DNA of 64,000 bases, taken from assembly GCF_042657185.1 (NCBI RefSeq), contig NZ_JBHSNN010000087.1, one strand, 5' to 3'. Within the stretch, counting starts at the first letter, position 1. Every line of letters begins with the position of its first letter. The notes under the pieces were generated by a model. It made no database searches. It saw nothing but the letters and a program-made list of their open reading frames with translations, and was not told the origin of the DNA. The DNA is from Ureibacillus thermophilus. Its GTDB lineage: Bacteria > Bacillota > Bacilli > Bacillales_A > Planococcaceae. The position numbers were made by a program, and so were the translations under genes. Of the stretch, positions 18,096 through 26,560 are shown one piece after another.

Positions 18096-18869
18096 ATGCA
18101 TGTTAAAGAGCTTTTTGATCTCACTGGAAAAACAGCCATAGTCACTGGCGGAGGACGAGGACTTGGAGAACAAATTGCAACTGGCCTTGCTGAAGCGGGT
18201 GCCAATGTCGTTTTATGTTCGCGAAAAGTGGAAGCTTGCCAAGAAGTTGCCAATGAATTAGAGCAGCTTGGTGTGAAAACGTTGGCATTACAATGTGACG
18301 TAACGAATTCAGAAGATGTACAGAACGTGGTGGAGCAAACGCTCAATCATTTTGGAAAGATTGATATTTTATTCAACAATAGCGGAGCAACATGGGGAGC
18401 GCCAGCCGTTGATATGCCTTTGGAAGCATGGCAAAAAGTGATGAATGTAAATGTTACCGGAACCTTTTTAATGAGCCAGGCGGTAGGCAGGGAAATGATT
18501 AAACAAAGAGCGGGAAAAATTATTAACATTTCTTCCATTGCAGGGTTTATTGGAACAGATCCGAAGCTGATGGATACAGTTGCTTATAATGCCAGCAAAG
18601 GAGCAGTCAATACATTAACAAAAGATTTGGCGGTTAAATGGGGACAATATAACATCAACGTCAACGCCATCGCTCCGGGATTTTTCCCTACAAAAATGTC
18701 AAAAGACATCATTGAGAGAGGAAAAGATGCCTTTTTAGAAGCAACTCCATTAAATCGCTTTGGCTCAGAAAATGATTTAAAGGGTGTCGCGCTGTTTCTA
18801 GCTTCAAAGGCTTCTGATTATATTACAGGTGAAATCATCATCGTGGATGGCGGAATGCATGCAAAATAA
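18096..18869 (+). CDS. Short-chain dehydrogenase/reductase
   Basis: Classical SDR of 257 residues: nucleotide-binding TGGGRGLG (about 17-24), NNSGA, catalytic Ser (about 146-147 in NISSIAG), Y164 and K168 in YNASKGA, and the C-terminal FLASKASDYITGEIIIVDGG. NAD(P)-dependent alcohol/ketone oxidoreductase; by position it may act on a hydroxy- or ketoacyl-CoA. AAGAAGGGA lies before ATG. It is 82 bases after the acyl-CoA dehydrogenase gene, probably in one transcript. LvaD of the levulinate pathway is a comparable SDR. Confidence 0.88.
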   Translation: MHVKELFDLTGKTAIVTGGGRGLGEQIATGLAEAGANVVLCSRKVEACQEVANELEQLGVKTLALQCDVTNSEDVQNVVEQTLNHFGKIDILFNNSGATWGAPAVDMPLEAWQKVMNVNVTGTFLMSQAVGREMIKQRAGKIINISSIAGFIGTDPKLMDTVAYNASKGAVNTLTKDLAVKWGQYNINVNAIAPGFFPTKMSKDIIERGKDAFLEATPLNRFGSENDLKGVALFLASKASDYITGEIIIVDGGMHAK

Positions 18870-18980
18870 TAAAGGATTGACGCTGAATCTAGTCCTCCAA
18901 TCTTCTGGGATGCTCATTTTGCATGAAAATTTTATGATATAATTACGACAACAATATTGGAAGATTGCGGGGATTAGAGA

Positions 18981-19553
18981 GTGAAAGAAAAAATTATTGA
19001 AGCAAGCATCCGATTATTTGAGAACAAGGGGTATAGTGAAACTTCCATTCAAGATATTGTAGATGAGTTGGGAGTAACAAAAGGAACATTTTATTATTAT
19101 TTCTCTAGCAAAGAAGAATTGTTGATGGAAATCCATCAAAACTATATTGACCATATTTTGAAGGTTCAAGAGGACATCATTTCCGACGAAAGCAAAAATA
19201 ATCGAACAAAGCTTTTTGAAATTATTTATATGTTGCTTCGAAGCATCAAAACCCATGGATCAAGTGCATTAATTTTCTTCAGGGAAATGAATAATTTAAG
19301 CGAAGCAAGTTTAGCAGAAATCATTCCAAAGAGAGATAAGTTTCGTTTCAATATTGAAAAGGTAGTCCAAGAAGGCATAAGTAGTGGGGAGTTTCGTTCG
19401 GATTTAAATCCATCCATCATCACCTTAGGTATTTTAGGAATGACGAATTGGAGCTATAAGTGGTTTAAACCAGATGGTCCGCTTTCAGATAAAGAAGTAT
19501 CAGAAATTTATACGGAAATCATTTTACATGGTATAGAAAAAGAAGAACGTTAA
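18981..19553 (+). CDS. TetR-family transcriptional regulator
   Basis: Repressor-type protein of 190 residues with an N-terminal TetR helix-turn-helix (TSIQDIVDELGVTKGTFYYYF) and a variable ligand domain. It resembles regulators of fatty or aromatic acyl-CoA catabolism that bind acyl-CoA, but the ligand cannot be read from sequence. GTG at 18981 is used; the ribosome binding site is weak. An extended -10 (TGATATAAT, 18935-18943) lies 38 bases upstream. It very likely binds the two matching palindromes at 16769 and 19589. Confidence 0.9.
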   Translation: MKEKIIEASIRLFENKGYSETSIQDIVDELGVTKGTFYYYFSSKEELLMEIHQNYIDHILKVQEDIISDESKNNRTKLFEIIYMLLRSIKTHGSSALIFFREMNNLSEASLAEIIPKRDKFRFNIEKVVQEGISSGEFRSDLNPSIITLGILGMTNWSYKWFKPDGPLSDKEVSEIYTEIILHGIEKEER

Positions 19554-19588
19554 AAAATTTGTTCTTGCTGTTTTTTATATACTAGCTA

Positions 19589-19614
19589 TCACATACCAAC
19601 CGGTTAGTATGTGA
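19589..19614 (+). promoter_or_regulatory. TetR operator 2 before the kinase gene
   Basis: The 26-base imperfect palindrome around ATACCAACCGGTTAGTAT (19593-19610) matches operator 1 at 17 of those 18 positions. A -10-like TATACT lies at 19578-19583, just before it. Confidence 0.78.
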
Positions 19615-19648
19615 TGGCTGGATGAAAAAATCGGAAGGAGTGATTTTG

Positions 19649-20713
19649 ATGGCGGGGGTTTATAATGAAACGATTCCTGTGCGAAAAGGAGAAGAATTAA
19701 ATTTAGAAGTTCTTGAATCCTTTTTGAGAAAAAATATTGACCATCTCCCAGATGCCCCTTTAGAATTGCTGCAATTTTCAGCTGGGCATTCCAATTTAAC
19801 GTATCAAATTAAAATAGGAGATTGGGAGGCTGTTTTAAGAAGACCGCCATTAGGACCTGTTGCACCAAAGGCCCATGATATGGAAAGGGAATTCAACATT
19901 ATTTCTGCCATCCATCCATTTTTTGATGCTGCACCAAAGCCAATATTGTTTTCCAATGATGAGTCGATTGTTGGAAGCCCCTTCTTCTTAATGGAAAGAA
20001 AACATGGAGTCCTTCTAGACACAGCTTTTCCGAGCCATATTCAACCAACTAAAGAGTTAGGCAGACGGTTGTCGGAAATTATGGTGGACCAGCTTGTCAA
20101 TCTTCATTCTATCGATTTTAAACAAACGGAATTAGTGAAGATGAGCAAACCTGAAGGCTTTATGGAACGGCAAGTCCATGGCTGGATTTCTAGATTTCAG
20201 AAGTCTAAAACAGATGAAATTGAAGAAGCAGAATTGGTAATGAAATGGTTAGCAGAGCATATACCGTTACGGGATGAAGCAACGATTATTCATTATGATT
20301 ATAAATTCAACAACGCCATGTTTAATGAAGAATTAACGAAAATGGTTGGATTATTTGATTGGGAGATGACGACAGTAGGCGATCCGCTTGCCGATCTTGG
20401 GGTTGCCATGAGTTATTGGGTGCAAGGCGATGACCCGAAACTGTTGAAAGTAATGTTTGGGGAACCCCTTATTACAGTAATGGATGGGTTTATGACAAGG
20501 GATGAATTTATCGAAGCCTATGCAAAGAAAAGCAAACGCGATGTGGACAATATGCAGTTTTATATGCTCTTTGCTTATTTTAAATTAGCGGTCATTGCCC
20601 AGCAAATTTACTATCGCTACAAGAAAGGGCAAACGAGGGATGAACGTTTTGCCAAGTTTGGTCAATTAGTAAAATCTCTTATCGTTTATATCAATGAAAA
20701 GCTAAATTCATAG
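19649..20713 (+). CDS. APH-type phosphotransferase (ACAD10/LvaA-like kinase)
   Basis: Kinase-fold protein of 354 residues from the aminoglycoside phosphotransferase family. The catalytic loop is HYDYKFNN (H215, D217, N222) and the metal-binding Asp is D237 in LFDWEM. The N-terminal FSAGHSNLTYQIKIG and RRPPLGPVAPKAHDMERE are typical of the subgroup found with acyl-CoA dehydrogenases (N-terminal part of ACAD10/11; LvaA), which phosphorylates 4-hydroxyacyl-CoA, rather than of drug-resistance enzymes. ATG at 19649 follows GGAAGGAG. Operator 2 controls it. Confidence 0.82.
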   Translation: MAGVYNETIPVRKGEELNLEVLESFLRKNIDHLPDAPLELLQFSAGHSNLTYQIKIGDWEAVLRRPPLGPVAPKAHDMEREFNIISAIHPFFDAAPKPILFSNDESIVGSPFFLMERKHGVLLDTAFPSHIQPTKELGRRLSEIMVDQLVNLHSIDFKQTELVKMSKPEGFMERQVHGWISRFQKSKTDEIEEAELVMKWLAEHIPLRDEATIIHYDYKFNNAMFNEELTKMVGLFDWEMTTVGDPLADLGVAMSYWVQGDDPKLLKVMFGEPLITVMDGFMTRDEFIEAYAKKSKRDVDNMQFYMLFAYFKLAVIAQQIYYRYKKGQTRDERFAKFGQLVKSLIVYINEKLNS

Positions 20714-20742
20714 GAAACATTGTCAAACAAAGGGGCGGCATA

Positions 20743-21489
20743 ATGGGAAAAATTCACCTTCTCTTAACAAAGGAAGAAATTGATGAGGAAAAAATAAAAG
20801 AAGGAAATAAAATTGTTGTAGTTTTGGATGTCTTGCTAGCAACGACCACCATCACTTCCGCTTTGCATAATGGAGCCACTGAAGTTGTCCCGGTGATGAA
20901 TTCTTTGGAAGCATTGGAAGCGGCAAAAGCATATGAAGAGGGGCAATATATCCTTTCCGGTGAAAGTAAAGCAAAACCCATTGAAGGATTTGTTTATCCA
21001 AGTCCATCCATCCTTCGGGAAAAAGTAAAGGGAAAAGCTTTAATTGTATCTACGACGAATGGTACAGTTGCGATTCGAAAAGCCTCTGGTGCAAAAAGGA
21101 CTTATGTTTCGTCTTTATTGAATAATCCTTTTGTGGCGGAAAAGGTGAAGGAACAGGGATTAGAAGAGACGATTCTTGTGATATGTTCCGGTACTTCTGG
21201 AAAGTTGAGTTTAGAAGATTTTTATGGAGCAGGGCATTTTCTTTCCTGTTTGTTGGAGCATGATGATGGACAGTTGAAATTAACCGATGCGGCAATGGCA
21301 GCCCTTCTATTTTATAAAGGAAATGCTGGTGATGCCTTTGAAATTTTCCGTTCTTCTTATGTCGGGAAATTATTTGAAAAAAATCAGTTCATTGATGAAT
21401 TAGCCTTTGCAGCGCAGCAAGGGACGATTCCCATTGTTCCGATTTTAAAAGGGCAAAAAATTGTTGCAGAACATTCTATAAAGCTATAG
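20743..21489 (+). CDS. 2-phosphosulfolactate phosphatase family protein (ComB-like)
   Basis: Protein of 248 residues matching the ComB family (VVVLDVLLATTTITSAL; GESKAKPIEGF; STTNGTVAIRKA), magnesium-dependent acid phosphatases first known from coenzyme M and sulfolactate synthesis. No other sulfolactate gene is nearby. It sits between a kinase and an acyl-CoA synthetase in a TetR-controlled cluster, 29 bases after the kinase, so a different phosphoester substrate is possible. GGGGCGG-like site before ATG is weak. Confidence 0.8.
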   Translation: MGKIHLLLTKEEIDEEKIKEGNKIVVVLDVLLATTTITSALHNGATEVVPVMNSLEALEAAKAYEEGQYILSGESKAKPIEGFVYPSPSILREKVKGKALIVSTTNGTVAIRKASGAKRTYVSSLLNNPFVAEKVKEQGLEETILVICSGTSGKLSLEDFYGAGHFLSCLLEHDDGQLKLTDAAMAALLFYKGNAGDAFEIFRSSYVGKLFEKNQFIDELAFAAQQGTIPIVPILKGQKIVAEHSIKL

Positions 21490-21541
21490 TACAAAAAATA
21501 TTTTTTTGAATATTCGAGATTTTGAAATGGAGGTATTGCGT

Positions 21542-23215
21542 TTGAACACAGTGCATATCAAATTTTGGCCAAAACGGCTCACAAAAACATTAACGACGCC
21601 TAAAACAACTCTATATGATAATCTCGTGGTGACGACAAGAAGATATCCCGATAAAACAGCAGTCTACTACTATGGGGCGCAGTATAGTTATCAAGAAATC
21701 TTGCAGCAAGTGAATAATTTAGCCGGATACCTTCAACAAAAATTGGACGTTCAACCTGGAGACAGGGTGATTTTATATATGCAAAATTCCCCACAATATC
21801 TCATTGCTTTTTATGCGATATTGCGGGCAAGAGCGATCGTTGTACCAATTAACCCGATGAATACGACGAATGAACTTTCTTATTATATTAAAGATTGCGA
21901 AGTGAAAACAGCAATTGTTGGGCAAGAGCTGTTCCCTCAAATTGAACCGCTCCAAGGAAGCACTTCGTTGGAACATATCATTGTAGCAACTTATTCTGAT
22001 TATTTGCCGGAAGAATTGAAGATTGACAATTTATCAAGCGAATTAACTGCTCCTAGAAAAGAAAATCTCAAAGAACATCAGTTTTTATGGAAAGATGTTT
22101 TAGAAGAAACAATAACGCCTTTTCCTTATGAAGGGAAAAGCGATGATGTAATAGTTTTGCCATACACTTCAGGCACTACCGGTTTGCCTAAAGGTTGCAT
22201 CCATACAAATGAAACAGTTCAAGCCAATGTTGTAAGTGCAAGCTATTGGCTAAATACTACATCTGATGCCGTTCATTTAACGACTTTGCCTTTATTCCAT
22301 GTGACAGGCATGGTGCATAGTATGCATGCGCCAATTTTTACAGGGTCTGCAATGGTTATTTTAACAAGATGGAACCGAGAACACGCCGTTCAATTTATTC
22401 AAGATTATAAATGCACCCACTGGATTAATATTAGCACAATGGTGATTGATTTCTTGGCGAATCCCAAATTAAGAGAATACGATTTATCTTCCCTTTCAGT
22501 TATTGCTGGGGGAGGCGCTCCTTTGCCGGAAGCGGTGGGCGAAAAATTATTTGAGGCTACTGGCTTAAAGTTTGTAGAAGGCTATGGGCTATCTGAAACC
22601 ATTTCCCATACGCACTTTAATCCGCCTGATCGACCAAAACTGCAATGTTTAGGAGTTCCTGCTTTTGAAGTAGATGCGCGAATCATAGATCCTGTGACTT
22701 TGAAAGAACTAGGAGTAGGTGAAGTAGGAGAAATTGTTGTAAACGGTCCTCAAGTATTTAAAGGATACTATAATCAGCCTGAAGAAACAGAACAAGCTTT
22801 TGTTGAACTAGATGGGAAAAAATTTTTCCGCACTGGCGATATTGGACGGGTGGATGAGGAAGGATACTTCTTTATTGTGGACCGTGTCAAACGGATGATT
22901 AATGCATCTGGCTTTAAAGTGTGGCCTACGGAAGTGGAGTCCATTTTGTATAAACATCCAGCGATTCAGCAAGCTTGTGTTGTCGGCGTTCCAGACCCAA
23001 AACGAGGTGAAACGGTAAAGGCATTTGTCATTTTAAATGATGACTATGTTGGAAAGGTAACGGAAGAGGAAATTATTGAATGGTCAAAAGGGCAAATGGC
23101 CGCTTATAAGTACCCAAGAATTATAGAGTTTAGAAAAACATTGCCAACAACAGCAAGCGGAAAAATTTTATGGAGACAACTGCAAGAAGAAGAATGGAAG
23201 ATGAAAGCAAAATAA
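21542..23215 (+). CDS. AMP-forming acyl-CoA synthetase (long-chain fatty acid-CoA ligase type)
   Basis: ATP-dependent acid-CoA ligase of 557 residues. The P-loop is LPYTSGTTGLPKGC, followed by GYGLSET, RTGDIG and the C-terminal lysine motif PTTASGKILWRQL. It activates a carboxylic acid for the neighbouring acyl-CoA enzymes; chain length cannot be told. TTG at 21542 is chosen as start because TGGAGG is 8 bases upstream, while an upstream ATG in the same frame has none. Last gene of the TetR cluster; a terminator follows. Confidence 0.9.
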   Translation: MNTVHIKFWPKRLTKTLTTPKTTLYDNLVVTTRRYPDKTAVYYYGAQYSYQEILQQVNNLAGYLQQKLDVQPGDRVILYMQNSPQYLIAFYAILRARAIVVPINPMNTTNELSYYIKDCEVKTAIVGQELFPQIEPLQGSTSLEHIIVATYSDYLPEELKIDNLSSELTAPRKENLKEHQFLWKDVLEETITPFPYEGKSDDVIVLPYTSGTTGLPKGCIHTNETVQANVVSASYWLNTTSDAVHLTTLPLFHVTGMVHSMHAPIFTGSAMVILTRWNREHAVQFIQDYKCTHWINISTMVIDFLANPKLREYDLSSLSVIAGGGAPLPEAVGEKLFEATGLKFVEGYGLSETISHTHFNPPDRPKLQCLGVPAFEVDARIIDPVTLKELGVGEVGEIVVNGPQVFKGYYNQPEETEQAFVELDGKKFFRTGDIGRVDEEGYFFIVDRVKRMINASGFKVWPTEVESILYKHPAIQQACVVGVPDPKRGETVKAFVILNDDYVGKVTEEEIIEWSKGQMAAYKYPRIIEFRKTLPTTASGKILWRQLQEEEWKMKAK

Positions 23216-23267
23216 TTGTGATTGCAATTAAGCTTGTAATTCCCAAAACCTTCTCCTAATAAAAAAG

Positions 23268-23296
23268 AAGCAGGGCGCACGTTGCCCTGCTTTCTA
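23268..23296 (+). terminator. Rho-independent terminator after the acyl-CoA synthetase gene
   Basis: Stem AGCAGGGC / GCCCTGCT with a short loop, then TTTCTATAT. The group II intron begins 4 bases further on. Confidence 0.88.
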
Positions 23297-23299
23297 TAT

Positions 23300-23940
23300 G
23301 TGCGCCCGGCATGTACATGAACGATAGGGTGTAAGTCCCGAACCCCGAAGACAGAAGTAGAGGTTAGCTCAACGTAAGGATGTCCGTGGTGACGCGGAAT
23401 CTGAAGGAAGCTGGAGGCAAAACACCGGGCCGAGGAACACGAACCTCATATAAGGCTAGGTATGATTGAGTGAGTTTGCAAAACAAAACAAAGCTCTTTC
23501 TGTCGAAGGTCATATCGAGTAAATGAGGCGGATAGATGGTGTGAAAGTGCATGTACTTACCCGGGGAGGTCTGGCGGATAGGTGAAGTACGCTTCATAAC
23601 CTACTTAGTGATAAGGAGCTGAACCGTCAGAAGTCAGCAGAGGTCATCGTATTAGTTGGTTTAGAACTACTAAGAAGGACCGAACAATTAAGAGAGAATA
23701 GCCCTTGGCATTCAGTGGGTCATGATGAACACAGAAAACGTAGTACCTCACTTGAGGAAGGAAGCGGTGAATCCCGTGGGGGTCCTCTTGGAGGGTGGAG
23801 TGACCACTGGCATAAAGAGAACAGCTATTCACGGAAGTTATAAAAACTTGCGTCAATTATCTTAATTGAACCGCCGTATACGGAACCGTACGTACGGTGG
23901 TGTGAGAGGACGGGAGTTAATCGCTCCCTCCTACTCGAAT
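23300..23940 (+). mobile_element. Group IIC intron without an intron-encoded protein
   Basis: The 5' end GTGCGCCCGGCATG, internal blocks such as GGGTGTAAGTCCCGAAC, GATGTCCGTGGTGACGCGG, GGAACACGAACCTCATATAAG and AAACAAAACAAAGC, and the 3' domain V (about 23868-23903, starting GAACCGCCGTATACGG) closely match the Oceanobacillus iheyensis group IIC intron as I recall it. The 3' end is CTCCTACTCGAAT. At about 640 bases it has no reverse transcriptase or maturase frame; domain IV holds only about 200 bases with no long ORF. It lies directly after a terminator, the usual insertion site of class C introns. Confidence 0.9.
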
Positions 23941-23980
23941 TATAAGGAAGTTTCTATGAAGGTTTATGGCGGATTGAAAG

Positions 23981-24577
23981 CTATTTGATATATCCTTTTT
24001 CAAGTAAAAATTCAATCAATTGATTTTTGCATTCCTCAATGGAATATTTTTCGCTGTCCACGACAATTTCCGGATTGTCCGGCGCTTCATAAGGGGCGCT
24101 GATGCCCGTAAAGTTTGGAATTTCATTATTTCGGGCTTTTTTGTACAACCCTTTCGGATCTCTGCGTTCACATTCTTCAATGGAACATTGTACATACACT
24201 TCGATGAATTCATCTGCTTCCACAAGGGATCGGACTAATGCCCGGTCTTCTTTATACGGGGAGATGAAAGCCGTCAATACGATTTGGCCGCTTTCTACAA
24301 AAAGTTTGGATACTTCGCCAATGCGGCGGATGTTTTCTTTTCGAGACTGCTCGTCAAACCCTAAATCTTTATTAAGTCCGTGGCGGATATTGTCACCGTC
24401 GAGCACAAAGGCTTGATTGCCCCGTTCAAATAGTTCTTTTGCCAGTGCATTGGCAATGGAAGATTTTCCAGATGCCGAAAGTCCTGTGAACCATAGAATG
24501 AAACTGTGATGGCCATTTTTCTTTCTGTAGTCTGCTTTTGTGATGGATGTATCATGCCATACGATGTTTGAACTCAT
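23981..24577 (-). CDS. cysC: Adenylyl-sulfate kinase CysC
   Basis: APS kinase of 198 residues that phosphorylates adenylyl sulfate to PAPS. The P-loop is GLSASGKSS, with DGDNIRHGLNKDLGF and the FISPYKEDR segment. GGAGTTGTT lies before ATG. Third gene of the leftward cysH-sat-cysC operon, 12 bases after sat. Confidence 0.96.
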   Translation of the reverse strand: MSSNIVWHDTSITKADYRKKNGHHSFILWFTGLSASGKSSIANALAKELFERGNQAFVLDGDNIRHGLNKDLGFDEQSRKENIRRIGEVSKLFVESGQIVLTAFISPYKEDRALVRSLVEADEFIEVYVQCSIEECERRDPKGLYKKARNNEIPNFTGISAPYEAPDNPEIVVDSEKYSIEECKNQLIEFLLEKGYIK

Positions 24578-24589
24578 TATAACAACTCC

Positions 24590-25732
24590 TTATGAATGAA
24601 CTTCTTCCCGAAGTCCGCGGATTAAGACTTCTACCACTTCTTTGCGGCTGAATGTGCTTGGCGGGATTTCTCCGTTGTGCAACATTTCCCGCACTTTTGT
24701 ACCGGATAAGATGATGCGAGTGGATGCATCGTGCGGGCACGTTTTTGTTGTGGCCATTCCGTCGCAAGCTGTGCAATAGAAGCTATGTTCAAATTTAAGC
24801 GGCGTGATGCCGATTTCTTCCGGTTTGAATTGGTCAAAAATCTTTTGGGCGTCGTAAGTGCCGTAATAGTTTCCGACACCGGCATGGTCACGGCCAACAA
24901 TGAAGTGCGTGCAGCCGTAGTTTTTGCGCACCAATGCGTGGAAAATCGCTTCTCTCGGTCCGGCGTAGCGCATCGCTGCAAGGAACACGCCTAAATGCAC
25001 CCGATCTTTCGGATAGTAATTATCGAGCAATACTTCATAGCTTTCCATGCGGATATGGGCTGGAATATCATCGGATTTTGTTTCTCCCACTAAAGGATTG
25101 AGGAAAAGCCCGTCGACGATTTCCAGAGCTACTTTTTGGATGTATTCATGGGCGCGGTGTACTGGATTTCTTGTTTGGAAACCAACTACTGTTTTCCAAC
25201 CTTTTTTCTCAAATAATTCCCGTGTTTCAATTGGGTCGTAAGTGTGGTCGGGAAATTGTTTTTTCGTTCTTTTTACAAGGGTGATTTTCCCGCCGACATA
25301 CACATTCGGACGGTCAAACAATTTTTTCACGCCGGGATGGTTTAAATCATCAGTTCCATATACATTTTTGGCTTCAACGGTTTTATCCGGTTTATAAATA
25401 TCTTGAATTTCAATCATTCCATATACTTCTCCATCAAAAACTAACTTGGCTTTTTCGCCAATTTTTAATGTGCCAGCCAGTTCTTCTGTTACCGGAAGCG
25501 TAATGGGAATGCTCCAAACAATGCCGTTTGCTAAGCGCATATTTTCTACTACGCTTTTATAATCTTCCTCGGATAAGAAGCCTTCGATTGGGCTATAAGC
25601 ACCTACGCCGATTAATTCCAAATCGCTGATGGCAATTCCATCAAGGGGAATTTCTTTTTGCAAATGTTCATAGGGATCATTTGGGTCGTAGGCGTTCACC
25701 AATACGCCGCCATGGGGTTGAATGGTTGTCAT
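24590..25732 (-). CDS. sat: Sulfate adenylyltransferase Sat
   Basis: ATP sulfurylase of 380 residues that makes adenylyl sulfate from ATP and sulfate. The active-site motifs QTRNPVHRAHEY and GRDHAGVGNYY are intact. A C-terminal cysteine cluster (FYCTACDGM...KTCPH) looks like a zinc site, as in many bacterial homologs. It is 12 bases downstream of cysH. Confidence 0.97.
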   Translation of the reverse strand: MTTIQPHGGVLVNAYDPNDPYEHLQKEIPLDGIAISDLELIGVGAYSPIEGFLSEEDYKSVVENMRLANGIVWSIPITLPVTEELAGTLKIGEKAKLVFDGEVYGMIEIQDIYKPDKTVEAKNVYGTDDLNHPGVKKLFDRPNVYVGGKITLVKRTKKQFPDHTYDPIETRELFEKKGWKTVVGFQTRNPVHRAHEYIQKVALEIVDGLFLNPLVGETKSDDIPAHIRMESYEVLLDNYYPKDRVHLGVFLAAMRYAGPREAIFHALVRKNYGCTHFIVGRDHAGVGNYYGTYDAQKIFDQFKPEEIGITPLKFEHSFYCTACDGMATTKTCPHDASTRIILSGTKVREMLHNGEIPPSTFSRKEVVEVLIRGLREEVHS

Positions 25733-25744
25733 TTTTCATTCCTC

Positions 25745-26449
25745 CTAATCAACATGTAATCCACATTCTGTTTTATTGAAACCTGCCCATCTGCCGGAAC
25801 GCAAATCATCCAATGTATAAGCCGGTTTTGTACAGTGGGCGCATCCGATGCTAGGGTAGCCTTGGTCGTGGAGCGGATTGTAATCCAACTGATGTTTGCT
25901 TACATAGCGCCACACATCTTTCCAAGTCCAATGAATCAACGGACAGATTTTAACGGATTGGAACTTATTATCTTTGTTTAGGAAGTTCACATGTTTTCTA
26001 GTTTCCGATTGTTCCCGTCGCAATCCGGAAATCCATGCTTTCGCACCGGTCAAAGTTTCCCGGAGAGGGATGATTTTCCGGATTTCGCAGCATTTATTTG
26101 GATCGGTTTTCCATAACTCATCCCCGTATAATTTTGCTTGCTCTTCCAATGAGATGGACGGTCTTTTGAGTACGATGTTTAGTTGTGGGTATCTTTCTTT
26201 TACTCTGTCAATCGTTTCATAGGTTTCTTTAAAATGAACCTCCGTATCTAAAAAGACGATATTGGCATCAGCCTTCACTTTTGAAATCAAGTCGATTAGC
26301 ACGATGCCTTCGATGCCGAAGCTGCAGGCATAAATGACTTCATCTCCGTAATGGTTATAAGCCCACTTTAGAACATTCAATGCTCCTTTATAAGTTTCAT
26401 CCACTTCAAAATCGATATATGAATCTTGCCATGTTTGATAAGTTAACAT
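25745..26449 (-). CDS. cysH: Phosphoadenylyl/adenylyl-sulfate reductase CysH
   Basis: Thioredoxin-dependent reductase of 234 residues that releases sulfite. The C-terminal catalytic Cys is in KTECGLH. Two paired cysteine motifs (NKCCEIRK and GCAHC) are the 4Fe-4S ligands of the APS-using type, as in the Bacillus enzyme. AAGGAGG precedes ATG. First gene of the leftward operon; the leader holds a strong terminator hairpin. Confidence 0.96.
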   Translation of the reverse strand: MLTYQTWQDSYIDFEVDETYKGALNVLKWAYNHYGDEVIYACSFGIEGIVLIDLISKVKADANIVFLDTEVHFKETYETIDRVKERYPQLNIVLKRPSISLEEQAKLYGDELWKTDPNKCCEIRKIIPLRETLTGAKAWISGLRREQSETRKHVNFLNKDNKFQSVKICPLIHWTWKDVWRYVSKHQLDYNPLHDQGYPSIGCAHCTKPAYTLDDLRSGRWAGFNKTECGLHVD

Positions 26450-26467
26450 GCGATTCCTCCTTAAATG

Positions 26468-26521
26468 AAAAAAGAGGACGTTTTAATGTAATAAAAAATT
26501 GTTAGTACATTAAAACGCCTC
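26468..26521 (-). terminator. Attenuator-like terminator in the cysH leader
   Basis: Read leftward: a 16-bp stem (GAGG plus CGTTTTAATGTA on one arm, with one bulge), a 15-base loop, then six T. It lies between the cysH promoter and its start codon, 18 bases before the ATG, so it should end most leader transcripts unless antiterminated. No S-box aptamer is present upstream of it. Confidence 0.75.
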
Positions 26522-26560
26522 TAGTTTTCTAGTCAGCGTATTAATTTATTATTTATTTAA

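Noticed and set aside
19649..20713. Aminoglycoside resistance gene
   Set aside because: The APH fold is shared, but the N-terminal motifs and acyl-CoA neighbours point to the ACAD10/LvaA-type metabolic kinase.
23364..23856. Two leftward frames within the group II intron
   Set aside because: They run antisense through ribozyme structure and show no reverse transcriptase or maturase motifs.
26450..26560. S-box or T-box in the cysH leader
   Set aside because: Looked for the GGTGGAGGGA and CCCGGCAACC landmarks and the T-box TGGNACCGCG motif; none present.
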